64,000 nt of DNA, taken from positions 1,585,616 to 1,649,615 of the forward strand of contig NZ_FOYW01000001.1 of the NCBI RefSeq assembly GCF_900115285.1. The letters run 5' to 3'. Source of the stretch: Marinobacter daqiaonensis (GTDB lineage: Bacteria; Pseudomonadota; Gammaproteobacteria; Pseudomonadales; Oleiphilaceae). A program made the translations under genes and the position numbers. The notes under the pieces were generated by a model. The model saw only the letters and a program-made list of their open reading frames with translations, did not search any database and was not told the origin of the DNA. Below are positions 53,205-63,218 of this stretch, in pieces. Position 1 is the stretch's first letter. Each line of letters opens with the position of its first letter.

Positions 53205-54635
53205 TCAACGCCGCCAGCCCAGCCAGCCCGGTATCCGGCTCAGCAGATACACCAGGAAAGCAGCCGCCAGCCCGGGCAGCAGCTTGAAGATGTCATCGTT
53301 AAAGGGCGACAGATGCCACGCCAGTACGGTGCCAAACCCTGTGAACATCATCGCGACCGCGGTTCCGGTGGAAAAGGGCAGCTTGAAAATCCGCAGCAAC
53401 AACACCGAGCCAAGACTCGCGGCGAGGGCCGACCAGGCAATCAGAACCAGCCCGAAGACGCCTTCCGGGGCGTACAGCGCCACCAGTAACGCCAGGGTCG
53501 CGATGGAAATGGTGGCCACCTTGGAGGCAATGTAGGAGTCTTTCCAGCGCGGCTGCACATCCTGTGTGACGGAGCCGGAACAGACGATCACCTGGGAGTC
53601 CGCGGTAGACATGGTCGCGGCAAAGAGACCGGCGAGGGAGATGCCCACGAAAAACGCCGGCAGCATTTCCATGGTCATCAGGGGCAACGCCAACTCCGTG
53701 GGCTGGGTGACGCCTTCGGCGATCTGCATATTGGGCAGGTCGGGGAGGATTGCACGACTGTACAGCCCTACCCCCACCGAAGCCGCGAAAAACGGTACGA
53801 ACCAGACGAAATACCAGACCCGTGCCCGCTTGATGGCCTCCACTGATTCGATTGCCATGAAACGGACCATGATCTGGGGCTGCCCCATGGACCCGAAGCC
53901 CCCTGACATCATGCCCAGCAGGTAGAAAAGGATTCCGAACTCAAGATTATCGGGAAAAAGCGACATCAGGGCCGGATCCTGCTCCCGGAGATTGTCGAAC
54001 AGAGCCGGCAGCCCGCCAATGGTCTGCCAGGACATGATCAGAATCATCCCCATGGACCCGATCATCACCAGGCTCTGGGCCGCATCGGTCCAGATGGTCG
54101 CGCGGATGCCCCCGGCAAAGGAGTAGATGATGACAACGATCATGGCGATAACGATACCGACCCACATGTCCCACCCGAACAAGGCGTGAAGCGCCAGGCT
54201 GCCGGCCTTGAACTGACCGGCGGAATAGACCCCTAGGAATATGAAGGTGATGACACCACCCAGGACAATCAGTACCCGGTCTTCCTTGCCGTTATGAGTG
54301 CCGACGAGAGTCGCAAGGGTCTTGGCCTTGATGCGCCCGGACTGCTCCCGCACCCTGGGATGGACGAACAGCCAGGCGGTCAGGTCCCCGAGGATCCAGC
54401 CGATGGCCATCCAGATAGACTCAAGCCCCACCCGGTAGGAAAAAGCGATCATGCCGATGAACATGAAACCGCTGTTGTTGGTGGCAACCGCCGAAAGGGC
54501 CGACAGCCAGGGTTTTACCTGGCGGCTGGCCACCAGATAGTCACCAGTGGTGCGGCGCCTGCGAACAAATGAGAATGCGCCCGCCAGGGTAATCAGAATA
54601 AGCAGAATGCTGAATGACCATATCGCTGGCTCCAT
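53205..54635 (-). CDS. Sodium:solute symporter (SSS family, PutP-like)
   Basis: A 476-residue transporter with about 13 membrane helices. The SSS signature FGSMGQPQIMVRFMAIES near 240 and AVATNNSGFMFIG near residue 49 resemble the proline/solute symporters of the PutP group, which couple uptake to sodium. The solute cannot be assigned. It is divergent from the AGCS gene at 54862. Confidence 0.85.
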   Translation of the reverse strand: MEPAIWSFSILLILITLAGAFSFVRRRRTTGDYLVASRQVKPWLSALSAVATNNSGFMFIGMIAFSYRVGLESIWMAIGWILGDLTAWLFVHPRVREQSGRIKAKTLATLVGTHNGKEDRVLIVLGGVITFIFLGVYSAGQFKAGSLALHALFGWDMWVGIVIAMIVVIIYSFAGGIRATIWTDAAQSLVMIGSMGMILIMSWQTIGGLPALFDNLREQDPALMSLFPDNLEFGILFYLLGMMSGGFGSMGQPQIMVRFMAIESVEAIKRARVWYFVWFVPFFAASVGVGLYSRAILPDLPNMQIAEGVTQPTELALPLMTMEMLPAFFVGISLAGLFAATMSTADSQVIVCSGSVTQDVQPRWKDSYIASKVATISIATLALLVALYAPEGVFGLVLIAWSALAASLGSVLLLRIFKLPFSTGTAVAMMFTGFGTVLAWHLSPFNDDIFKLLPGLAAAFLVYLLSRIPGWLGWRR

Positions 54636-54861
54636 AGGGAATCCTTGATTGTCGGTACGTTCGCTGTCTTATCTGTCCGCGCCGGCGCCTCAACGCAACC
54701 GGCCTTTATAATCAGGGAAATTCAATCATTTGCCGATGTGCCTGCCCCTAACTGTAGCAAGCCGGGCCGAAACTTTCCTGACGGCCTCCCCGCCTGTCAG
54801 CCAGCGACACGCTCTGAAGCTGCTAGAATCTAGCCAGAACAGTAGAGCCAGGAGCGTATTT

Positions 54862-56226
54862 TTGGACCAGCTGGAGTCATGGCTTCGAAAGACATCGGAT
54901 TTTCTCTGGGGCGCGCCCCTGATCTTTATCATCGTGGGTGGGGGTCTGTTCTTTGTGGTTTACTCCCGGGCCCTCCCCTACCGCTATTTCGGCCACGCCA
55001 TCAACATTCTGCGGGGCAAATACGACCGTGACGACGACCCCGGCGATATCACCCATTTCCAGGCCCTGTCGGCCGCCCTGTCGGGCACGCTGGGCCTTGG
55101 CAACATTGCCGGCGTGGCATTCGCCGTCAGTTACGCCGGTCCCAGCGCGCTACTGTGGATGTGGATAACCGCGCTGCTCGGCGTGGCCACCAAGTTTTTC
55201 ACCTGCACGCTCTCGATCATGTACCGCGGCCAGGACAGTCGCGGCAATGTCCAGGGCGGCCCCATGTATGTCATCCGGGAAGGTCTGGGCGGCCGATGGA
55301 TGCCCCTGGCGGTTTTCTTCTGTCTGGCGGGGCTGATTGGTACCCTGCCCGTATTCCAGATCAACCAGCTTACCGAGACTATGCGCGAGTCCGTCCTGCT
55401 CCCCTTTGATGTTATTTCGGGGGATCAGGTGGCGACCTTCAACCTCTGGTTCGGACTCGCCATCGCCGCTCTGGTGGGCCTCGTCATTTTTGGCGGGGTG
55501 CGGCGGGTGGGGTATTCCGCCGCCAGGCTGGTGCCGTCCATGGTTGTGCTTTACCTGTTCTTCGTGGTGGTCATTATCGCCATCAATATCGAACAGGTGC
55601 CGGCAGCCCTGGCCTCCATTTTCACCCATGCCTTTGAGAGTGACCTGTCCGCCGTGGCTGCCGGTGGCCTGATGGGCGTGGTGATAACCGGGGTCCGCCA
55701 GGGGGCATTTTCCAACGAAGCCGGTGTGGGCACGGAAGTGATGGCCCATGGTGCCGCCCGCACGGATGAGCCGGTGCGGGAAGGCCTGGTGGCGATGATG
55801 GGGCCGGTGATCGATACGCTGGTGGTCTGCACCCTCACCGCCCTGGTACTGATCACCACCGGCGCCTGGAAAGCCGGCACCGATGTGGCCGGCGCCGCGC
55901 TGACCGCCAGGGCGTTTGAACAGTCCCTCGGTCCAATCGGGCCCTGGATCATCATGCTGCTGGTGACCGTGTTCAGCATGAGCACCATGTTCACCTTCTG
56001 GTACTACGGCGCCAAATGCCTGGGCTTCCTGATCGGTGCCGAGCGCCAGCACTGGTACAAGTATGTCTATGTCGCCCTCATTGTCCTGGGCGCGGTGATC
56101 TCCCTTCAGGCCGTCATTTTCCTGATCACCATCGGCTATGCCCTGATGGCGATTCCCACCATGATTGCCAGTTTGATACTGGCGCCAAAGGTGATGGAGG
56201 CGGCTCGGGAGTATCTCAAACCCTGA
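54862..56226 (+). CDS. Alanine/glycine:cation symporter (AGCS family)
   Basis: A 454-residue symporter with about 10-11 membrane helices. AGCS signatures are present: ALSGTLGLGNIAGVAFA, GPMYVIREGLG, the segment FSNEAGVGTEVMAHGAARTD, and a final hydrophobic stretch. The likely start is TTG 54862 (LDQLESWL...), the usual AGCS opening, with a CAGGAG site; the ATG frame from 54730 adds 44 unrelated residues. It imports alanine or glycine with sodium. Confidence 0.87.
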   Translation: MDQLESWLRKTSDFLWGAPLIFIIVGGGLFFVVYSRALPYRYFGHAINILRGKYDRDDDPGDITHFQALSAALSGTLGLGNIAGVAFAVSYAGPSALLWMWITALLGVATKFFTCTLSIMYRGQDSRGNVQGGPMYVIREGLGGRWMPLAVFFCLAGLIGTLPVFQINQLTETMRESVLLPFDVISGDQVATFNLWFGLAIAALVGLVIFGGVRRVGYSAARLVPSMVVLYLFFVVVIIAINIEQVPAALASIFTHAFESDLSAVAAGGLMGVVITGVRQGAFSNEAGVGTEVMAHGAARTDEPVREGLVAMMGPVIDTLVVCTLTALVLITTGAWKAGTDVAGAALTARAFEQSLGPIGPWIIMLLVTVFSMSTMFTFWYYGAKCLGFLIGAERQHWYKYVYVALIVLGAVISLQAVIFLITIGYALMAIPTMIASLILAPKVMEAAREYLKP

Positions 56227-56354
56227 GGCCGTGGCGGAACCCGCCCTCACGACAGAAAGGCGCGTCACCACCTGATACCAACACCCCGCCCACGTTGCAC
56301 TTCGGGAGACCACTTCTAGACTGTCAGCACTGGCAATGGGGGAGGACGGATAAC

Positions 56355-59120
56355 ATGGCTGAGGCCTCTACAGAGCAGCGTACATCCTGGCATGCGCTTC
56401 CCACGGATGAGGTCCTTGACCATCTTGACAGTTCGTCCGACGGACTGGAGGACGCCACTGCGAAGGAACGTCTCAGGGAAACCGGACCCAACCGACTGGA
56501 AGACTCCGGCGGACGGCCCTGGTGGCGCCGGCTTCTGGACCAGTTCAACAACATCCTGATCATCATCCTCCTGATCGCCGGCATCACCGCGGGCATACTG
56601 GGGCAATGGGTCGACGCCGCCGCTATTTTCGCGGTCGTCCTGATCAACGCCGCCATCGGTTTCATCCAGGAGGGCAAGGCCGAGAAAGCCCTTCAGAGCA
56701 TCCGCAGCATGCTGTCGCCTGAAGCCACCGTTCGCCGTGGCGGAAACCGGAAAACCATACCCGCCGAAGAGCTGGTCCCCGGCGACGTTGTCCTCCTTGA
56801 AAGTGGGGACGGCGTACCGGCGGACCTGCGTCTCCTGTCCGCCAGGCGCTGTCGTATGGAAGAAGCGGCACTGACCGGGGAGTCCGAGCCTGTCGGCAAG
56901 CAGACCGACGCCCAGCCGGAGGACGCTGACCTAGCTGACAGGAGCAGCATGGCCTACGCCAGCACCCTTTGCGTGCATGGCACCTGTGAGGGTGTGGTGG
57001 TGGCAACCGCCATGGACACCGAGATTGGCCATATTTCCAGGCTGATAGAAAGCGTCGACACCACCCAGACCCCCCTGCAGCAACAGCTGGACCAGTTCGC
57101 CAAGGTGCTCGCCGGCGGCATCCTTGCGTTGGCGGCGGCCATGGGCGCCTTCGGCGTACTCGTCCACGAGCGGGGAATCCAGGACATGTTCATGGCCGGG
57201 GTTGGCCTTGCCGTGGCCGCCATCCCCCAGGGACTGCCGGCCATCGTCACCATCACCCTCGCCCTGGGGGTCCAGGCCATGGCCCGTCGGAATGCCATCA
57301 TTCGCCAGCTCCCGGCGGTCGAAACCCTGGGTTCCGTATCCACCATATTCACTGACAAAACCGGCACCCTTACCCGCAACGAGATGACGGTCAATGCCAT
57401 CGCCATGGCCGACAACGACTTCCATGTCAGCGGAGTGGGCTTCACACCCGAAGGCCGCTTTTCCCGCGGACGAAACGCCGACGAGGATGGCACCCCCGTC
57501 GAACCGGAAAATGAGGATCTTCTTGGCCGCCTCCTGACCGCCGGCGTGCTCTGTAACGACGCCGCCCTGCGCCAGCAGGATGATACCTGGACCATCGATG
57601 GTGACCCGACCGAAGGCGCGTTGCTGGTGGTCGCCGCCAAAGCCGGACTGGCACCGGACGATGTCCGCCAGGAGTACTGCCGGGTGGACGACATTCCTTT
57701 CGAGTCCGAGCGTAAGTACATGGCAACGCTGGACGAGCCGGTGGATGGCGGTGACCCGGTCATTCACGTCAAGGGCGCGCCCGATGTCCTGCTGGACATG
57801 TGCGACCGGGCCGTAGGCGGGGACAACAATGGCGAGCTCGACCGGGACCGCTGGCATGAGCGAATCGAAGACCTGTCTTCCGGCGGTCTCAGGGTGCTGG
57901 CCCTGGCCAGCAAGCCGGCAGACACAGCCGATACGCTGGAAGAAGCGGATGTCGAGAGTGGATTGACCCTGCTGGGGCTGGTCGGGATCATGGACCCGCC
58001 CCGGGACTCGGCGGTCTCCTCCGTTCGGGAATGCCAGGACGCCGGTATCCGGGTCAAGATGGTGACCGGTGACCATGCTCTCACCGCCCAGGCCGTGGCC
58101 ACAGAAATCGGTATCGCCGGAACCGGCGGCACTCTTACCGGCCACGACATCGAAGAGGCCTCCGACGAGGAGCTTCGCGACAGGGTGCTGGACATCAATG
58201 TGTTCGCCCGGGCGGCCCCGGAGCATAAGCTGCGCCTGGTTGAAGCCATCCAGGACCACAAGCAGGTCTGCGCCATGACCGGCGACGGCGTTAACGATGC
58301 GCCCGCCCTCAAGCGAGCCGATATCGGCGTTGCCATGGGCGTCCAGGGCAGCGAGGCATCCAAGGAAGCGGCGGAGATGGTGCTGGCGGACGACAACTTT
58401 TCCACCATCGTGGCGGCTGTCAGGGAGGGCCGCCGGGTGTATGCCAATATCCGCAAGACGATTACCTTCCTGCTGCCCACCAACGGCGCGGAAAGTCTCG
58501 CCATCATGATCGCCATCCTTGCAGGCACCCTGCTGCCCATCACGCCGGTGCAGATACTCTGGGTCAATATGGTCACGGCGGTAACCCTGGGCCTGGCCCT
58601 GGCCTTTGAACCAGCCGAGCCCGACATCATGCAGCAGCCACCGAGGGACCCGAAGGAACCCATCCTGAGCCTGTTCCTGCTGTGGCGTGTGCTGTTCGTG
58701 TCGGTCCTGCTGGTGGCACCGGTCTATGGGCTGTTCCTCTGGCTGCAGCAGTGGCAGGGCGCGTCCGTGGAACTGGCACGAACGGCGGCGGTGAACATGC
58801 TGGTGATCGGGGAAGTGGTCTACCTGCTCAACACCCGCCGCCCCCTCGCCAGCGCGCTGTCCTGGAACGGCCTGTTCGGTAGCCGGAGGGTGTGGCTGGC
58901 CATTGGCCTTGTTCTGCTGATCCAGCTGCTGTGGACCTATACGGGGCCCATGCAATGGCTGTTCGCCAGTGATGCCCTGAGCCTGGCCCATTGGGGGCTG
59001 ATCTGGCTGGCCGGCGGCATCATTTTCCTGATGGTTGAGATCGAGAAGGCGATCTTGCGAGCCATGAAGACCTCAAAATCGGAGTCCGTCACCTCAGCCG
59101 CTGCCAGGAGAGCTGATTGA
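56355..59120 (+). CDS. P-type cation-transporting ATPase (HAD-IC, P2-like)
   Basis: A 921-residue ATPase. Motifs: phosphorylated aspartate DKTGTLTRNEM near 336, the dephosphorylation loop ALTGESEPVGK near 176, TGDGVNDAPALKRADIG near 642, and about 10 membrane helices. The ion-site stretch in helix 4 reads AAIPQGLPAIVT rather than the PEGLPA of calcium pumps, and helix 6 has VNMVTAVTLGLALAFEP. The transported cation is uncertain (Ca, Na, K or Mg). ATG 56355 is chosen; the longer frame overlaps the AGCS gene. Confidence 0.85.
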   Translation: MAEASTEQRTSWHALPTDEVLDHLDSSSDGLEDATAKERLRETGPNRLEDSGGRPWWRRLLDQFNNILIIILLIAGITAGILGQWVDAAAIFAVVLINAAIGFIQEGKAEKALQSIRSMLSPEATVRRGGNRKTIPAEELVPGDVVLLESGDGVPADLRLLSARRCRMEEAALTGESEPVGKQTDAQPEDADLADRSSMAYASTLCVHGTCEGVVVATAMDTEIGHISRLIESVDTTQTPLQQQLDQFAKVLAGGILALAAAMGAFGVLVHERGIQDMFMAGVGLAVAAIPQGLPAIVTITLALGVQAMARRNAIIRQLPAVETLGSVSTIFTDKTGTLTRNEMTVNAIAMADNDFHVSGVGFTPEGRFSRGRNADEDGTPVEPENEDLLGRLLTAGVLCNDAALRQQDDTWTIDGDPTEGALLVVAAKAGLAPDDVRQEYCRVDDIPFESERKYMATLDEPVDGGDPVIHVKGAPDVLLDMCDRAVGGDNNGELDRDRWHERIEDLSSGGLRVLALASKPADTADTLEEADVESGLTLLGLVGIMDPPRDSAVSSVRECQDAGIRVKMVTGDHALTAQAVATEIGIAGTGGTLTGHDIEEASDEELRDRVLDINVFARAAPEHKLRLVEAIQDHKQVCAMTGDGVNDAPALKRADIGVAMGVQGSEASKEAAEMVLADDNFSTIVAAVREGRRVYANIRKTITFLLPTNGAESLAIMIAILAGTLLPITPVQILWVNMVTAVTLGLALAFEPAEPDIMQQPPRDPKEPILSLFLLWRVLFVSVLLVAPVYGLFLWLQQWQGASVELARTAAVNMLVIGEVVYLLNTRRPLASALSWNGLFGSRRVWLAIGLVLLIQLLWTYTGPMQWLFASDALSLAHWGLIWLAGGIIFLMVEIEKAILRAMKTSKSESVTSAAARRAD

Positions 59121-59133
59121 GCCGACGGCCGGT

Positions 59134-60711
59134 TCAGCGGTCGGACCAGGGCCGCAGCCGGAACCGGCCGTCTGCACCGGCACGTGTCAGATGGCGTTCC
59201 GAACGCAGTCCCAGGTAAAGGCTGAAGCAGATGGCGATCAATAGCATGGACATGAAGAAGCCCAGGGAAATGGATGCGTTCTGGATGGCCTTCAGGCCCC
59301 CGACAATGAGCAGCGTCGCCGCAACAGAACCTTCGGAGACAGCCCAGAAAATCCGCTGGATCCGGGACGGATTGGGATGACCGCCCGAGGTGACCATATC
59401 ATCCACCAGGGATCCCGAGTCCGATGAAGTAATAAAGAAGATGACCACCACCAGGGTGGCCCACATCATCGTAAGCCGCGCCAGTGGCAGTTCCTGCAAC
59501 AGCGCATGGAGGGACACCGAGACGTTCTCCTGTACGGTTCTGGCCAGCCCGCTTTCTCCGAAGAGCTCGATGTTCAGGGCGGTGCCACCAAATACCGCCA
59601 TCCAGGCAAAGGTTACCAGAGTGGGCACCAGCATCACCGAGACAACGAATTCCCGGATGGTCCGCCCCCGGGAAACCCTCGCCACGAATATGCCCACAAA
59701 CGGCGACCAGGAGATCCACCAGCCCCAGTAGAACAGGGTCCAGCTCGCCTGCCAGTCACTATCCCGGGAAAAGTCCACAAACAGACTCATCTTGGGCAGG
59801 TTCTGCAGATAGACCCCCAGCGAGCCCACCAGCACCTCCATGATGTAGACGGTCGGTCCGGCCACCAGGACAAAAAGCATCAGTATGAAGGCCAGTGAGA
59901 TGTTCAGCATGCTCAGCCTGCGGATACCGGCCTTGATTCCTGCCACCACCGAAATCGTGGCCACCAGGGTGATTGCGGCGATGATCGCCACCTGGATCGA
60001 GACGTCCTGAGGCACGTCCATAAACTGGGCGATACCGCTATTGATCTGCATGGCGCCAAGGCCCAGGGAGGTGGACACCCCAAGCAGCGTTCCAACCGTA
60101 CAGAGGATGTCCACGCCGTGGCCAATGGGGCCGTGTATGCGTTTACCGATCAGAGGGTGAAGAATCGACCTGGGAGCCAGGGGCAGCTCATGCCGGAAAT
60201 GAAAGTACGCAATCGCCACCCCGAACAGGATGTAGATCGCCCATGGATGCAGCCCCCAGTGGAAGAAGGTGTACTGCATCGCCTCCCGGGCGGCGTGAGG
60301 AGTGTTCGCGTCGGCGAACAGCGGGTTGCCGTAATGGTAGAGGGGCTCCGCCACCCCCCAGAACACCAGCCCCGTTCCCATGCCCGCACTGAACAACATG
60401 GCGAACCAGGAGGCGTAACCGAATCGTGGGCGGGCATCAGGGGGCCCGAGCCGGATACTGCCGTAGGGACTCACCAGCAGCCACAGGGCGAACACCACGA
60501 AGGCGGTTACGGCAAGCGAGTAATACCAGCCGAAGTGGATGGTGATCCAGCTTTGCAGCCCGGTAAAGGTCCGTGTAGCCGTCTCGGTAAAGACACCACC
60601 AAAGACACAGAAGGCGATGACGCACAGTGCCGATCCGAAAAAGACCGGGGGCGACATCCTGCTGGTCAGTTTGCGCCACCCCTGAGATAACCATCCAGAC
60701 AAAGGCTTCAT
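59134..60711 (-). CDS. BCCT-family betaine/choline/carnitine transporter
   Basis: A 525-residue transporter with 12 predicted membrane helices. BCCT signatures: GMGTGLVFWGVAEPLYHYGN (helix 4 binding region), the FFHWGLHPWAIY segment, and WTLFYWGWWISWSPFVGIFV. These import glycine betaine, choline or carnitine for osmoprotection, which suits a marine, salt-tolerant host. It is convergent with the P-type ATPase gene. Confidence 0.92.
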   Translation of the reverse strand: MKPLSGWLSQGWRKLTSRMSPPVFFGSALCVIAFCVFGGVFTETATRTFTGLQSWITIHFGWYYSLAVTAFVVFALWLLVSPYGSIRLGPPDARPRFGYASWFAMLFSAGMGTGLVFWGVAEPLYHYGNPLFADANTPHAAREAMQYTFFHWGLHPWAIYILFGVAIAYFHFRHELPLAPRSILHPLIGKRIHGPIGHGVDILCTVGTLLGVSTSLGLGAMQINSGIAQFMDVPQDVSIQVAIIAAITLVATISVVAGIKAGIRRLSMLNISLAFILMLFVLVAGPTVYIMEVLVGSLGVYLQNLPKMSLFVDFSRDSDWQASWTLFYWGWWISWSPFVGIFVARVSRGRTIREFVVSVMLVPTLVTFAWMAVFGGTALNIELFGESGLARTVQENVSVSLHALLQELPLARLTMMWATLVVVIFFITSSDSGSLVDDMVTSGGHPNPSRIQRIFWAVSEGSVAATLLIVGGLKAIQNASISLGFFMSMLLIAICFSLYLGLRSERHLTRAGADGRFRLRPWSDR

Positions 60712-60819
60712 GTCTACCAGCGTAGTAGCCGAGGGCCGAATGAAACAGCGTCCGATTCCACTAAAGGACGCGAAGACCCCAGATCCGGCTCATCATGTCG
60801 GGTCCGATAAGGCAGGCGG

Positions 60820-61479
60820 TTATTCATCCTCACGGACGGACTGGTCGGACTCCTCCGACTCCGTGCTGCCCCCGCGCTGCGGATGGAGCTCTCCCTCCAG
60901 CCAGCGACGGACCTCGTGGCGGTCCCGTCGGCGGGTCAACTGCTCACTGTGAATGTTGCGCGGGAAAATCCTGGTTTCCCCTTCATGCTGCAGAAGAAAG
61001 CGCCGCCTTACCCCCACCGGATAGCGGCTGGGCCCGTGTATCACGGCGGCACGAAGCACAATGTCGGTAATGTCCTCGAACAGGTAGTCGGTCTCCTCTT
61101 CCTCTTCATCCTCGCTGCGCCGCCCGAGAATGATATTGCGAAAGGAGCCCAGCACCAGGTAGCCGCCAGGTTCAAGGGGCCCCTGGCGCAATACCTGATG
61201 GATGTTCTGGTCGTCCGGCCCCAGGCGCCGGTAATCGGTGACGGTCAGTATCCGTTGCTCGCCGTCCCTCGAGAAAACCACCACCTGGACACACTGGACA
61301 TGCACGGTCTCCTTGCTCATGTTCACCAGCAGGCAGAGGGCGTCCGGATTCTCATTCTGGGCGTGATGGATGACGAGGTAGGGCCGGCTGTTGCGCTTGT
61401 ACTGAAAAAAAAAGACCTGGAAATAGATAACCCAGACAAGTGCCATGATGGCCGTGCTGATTGCTCCCAGGTACTCCAT
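60820..61479 (-). CDS. Hypothetical membrane-anchored protein
   Basis: Not recognised; 219 residues with one N-terminal membrane helix (about 6-27), a beta-rich body (about 32-110), and an acidic stretch (SEDEEEEETD near 121-130) followed by a basic tail. No enzymatic motif is seen. It stands alone between the BCCT gene and a gene-free gap. Confidence 0.6.
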   Translation of the reverse strand: MEYLGAISTAIMALVWVIYFQVFFFQYKRNSRPYLVIHHAQNENPDALCLLVNMSKETVHVQCVQVVVFSRDGEQRILTVTDYRRLGPDDQNIHQVLRQGPLEPGGYLVLGSFRNIILGRRSEDEEEEETDYLFEDITDIVLRAAVIHGPSRYPVGVRRRFLLQHEGETRIFPRNIHSEQLTRRRDRHEVRRWLEGELHPQRGGSTESEESDQSVREDE

Positions 61480-61843
61480 GCCCCCTCCACCTTGGTCTGA
61501 ATGCAGACAAGTCTAGCCTGCCCCGGACCAGGGTAAAGGAGAAATCCTCCCGAAGACGAATGGTCGACCACATAGCGGTCTTTTCACGGCCAAGGTGGCT
61601 TTAAACCGGTTCGACGCCTGCGGGCCGCCATCGATCGGGTTCGACAAATCCTCCCTGATTCATGCATTATTCCAGCACACTACCGCCGACGCTTATAGCG
61701 TGATTTTTTTACACAGATCATACAAGCCGTCTTCGATGCCTCCCTGCTAACGAACTGACTTTCAGGAGTTTTTATCAGTGGAGCAACCGGGACCGGCAAA
61801 CAGGCTGCCGAGATTTTCATTGAATATCTTCACGGACACACCC
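61480..61843. other. Gene-free stretch
   Basis: 364 bases between two divergent genes. Apart from an A/T-rich patch around 61700 that could hold a promoter for the lipoprotein gene, I see no repeat, RNA or ORF. Confidence 0.5.
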
Positions 61844-62725
61844 ATGACACCGAAATCGCTTTTCCTCTCCCTCCTTGCCCTGACAGCGCTGACACTCACC
61901 GGCTGCAGCGATCCGGAAACGCCGCAGGAGGTCACCAGGGCCTTCTGGGACGCTGTTATCGAGGGCGATGCGGAAACCGCCGCCGAACTCTCCACCCTGG
62001 TGGAGGAGTCCGGATTCGATGCCTATTCACTGAACTGGGAGGGAGCCAGCGTGTCCTGGGGGCGGGTAACCGTGGACGCCGGACAGGCCCGGATCGCCAC
62101 CGAAATCAACGGCCTGAAGGCTCTGGACGGTTCCGCCCTGGAGACCACGACCCATGTCATACAGATAAACGATCAGTGGCTGGTGGATTATCACCGCACC
62201 GGGGATGAAATCGCATCAGATGCAAGCATCGGACGCCTCATGGGTCAGTTCCGTGACTTCGGCGAAAAACTCCGCTCCCGGTTTGCCGACGAATCGGACC
62301 GCGCCGCCCGGGAACTGAATCGGCTTGCCGATGACCTGGCGGCTCTCTCGGACCAGGCGGAGAAGGAGATGTCGGGGCTGATACGGCAGTACGGGGAAGA
62401 TCTGGAAGCGAAGATGGAAGAGCTGTCCCGCTCCCTGGACGAGGCCCTGGAACAGAACCGTGACGCCAGCCCCGAAGACCGGAAAAAACTTGAGGAAGCC
62501 AGGAAGGAACTGGAACGCCAGCAGGAACGGCTGGATGAGTCCGAGGCGGATTCGGTGGCGGGTGTGAGTCAGCAACTGGCCCGTATCCAGCAGCAGCTGT
62601 CGGAACTCTCCGGCCAGACGTTCGAAGCCTTTCAGCAGGAATGGCAGCGCTGGTCGGAGAATCTGAGCCGGGACCTTGAACAGCTGAACAGGGAGTCCCG
62701 CAAACATCATCCGGACAGCATATGA
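61844..62725 (+). CDS. Coiled-coil lipoprotein
   Basis: A 293-residue protein. A lipoprotein signal peptide ends in TLTGCS (residues about 16-21). Residues 25-140 form a DUF4878-like domain (TPQEVTRAFWDAVIEGDAET, WLVDYHR). Residues about 150-285 are a long charged coiled coil rich in E, R, Q and L. ATG 61844 is chosen because it opens the signal peptide; a start at 61778 would add 22 residues. A periplasmic structural role is likely but unproven. Confidence 0.75.
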   Translation: MTPKSLFLSLLALTALTLTGCSDPETPQEVTRAFWDAVIEGDAETAAELSTLVEESGFDAYSLNWEGASVSWGRVTVDAGQARIATEINGLKALDGSALETTTHVIQINDQWLVDYHRTGDEIASDASIGRLMGQFRDFGEKLRSRFADESDRAARELNRLADDLAALSDQAEKEMSGLIRQYGEDLEAKMEELSRSLDEALEQNRDASPEDRKKLEEARKELERQQERLDESEADSVAGVSQQLARIQQQLSELSGQTFEAFQQEWQRWSENLSRDLEQLNRESRKHHPDSI

Positions 62726-62762
62726 GAGGGCAGGAAGATCAGGGGACTTTCGTAAAACCGCC

Positions 62763-62918
62763 TCAGGCGGCCTTGCGGAAATCCTCTGACCTTGCCTGGC
62801 CGTCGCGGCTGCGCTTGTACTTCGTCCTGTCCTCGACAATTCGCATCTGGTACTTGGGTGTTCTAAGGTCCCGCTGCACCGCGCTGTGATTCGTGGGCTT
62901 CGCCCGCTTTTTCGCCAT
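62763..62918 (-). CDS. Small basic protein, possibly ArfA-like
   Basis: A 51-residue, very basic protein starting MAKKRAKPTNHSAVQRDLRT. The segment RDLRTPKYQMRIVEDRTKYK resembles, loosely, the core of ArfA ribosome-rescue factors, and the C terminus is charged. A GGGAGG site is 5 bases before ATG 62918. The resemblance is weak, so the name is tentative. A gene this short is easily missed. Confidence 0.5.
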   Translation of the reverse strand: MAKKRAKPTNHSAVQRDLRTPKYQMRIVEDRTKYKRSRDGQARSEDFRKAA

Positions 62919-62989
62919 GAGGCCTCCCATTGGCTGGTGATTTAACACCCATTAGTGTATCACCCCCCTGTTAAACGAGAGGGTAAGGA

Positions 62990-63133
62990 ATGTCACTGAC
63001 AGTCTGGTTAACGTTCCTGGTGGCGCAGTTCCTTGTTGCGGGCGCGCCCCACGACCAGAAACGCAGGAGCCGTATCTTCGGCGGCCTGTTCGTGGCCGCA
63101 GCTACCGCCCTTGCCAGTTTTCGCAGCGCGTAA
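62990..63133 (+). CDS. Small membrane protein (47 residues)
   Basis: ATG 62990 to TAA 63133 encodes MSLTVWLTFLVAQFLVAGAP followed by a basic loop (HDQKRRSRIFGG) and a second hydrophobic stretch (LFVAAATALASF). A purine-rich GAGAGGGTAAGG lies just upstream. It has two short membrane-like segments and matches no family I know. It is divergent from the small basic gene. Confidence 0.45.
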   Translation: MSLTVWLTFLVAQFLVAGAPHDQKRRSRIFGGLFVAAATALASFRSA

Positions 63134-63218
63134 AAAACCGGGAGCCTCTACTCCGCAAGCTGGTAACCATGCAGACTTTCGCTATCATGGTGCCGCCGTT
63201 TCTGTCCTGGAGCCTGCT

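Noticed and set aside
52777..53208. Minus-strand frames of 128-143 codons
   Set aside because: The plus-strand frame in the same place matches the start of a known radical-SAM family, so the minus frames are shadows.
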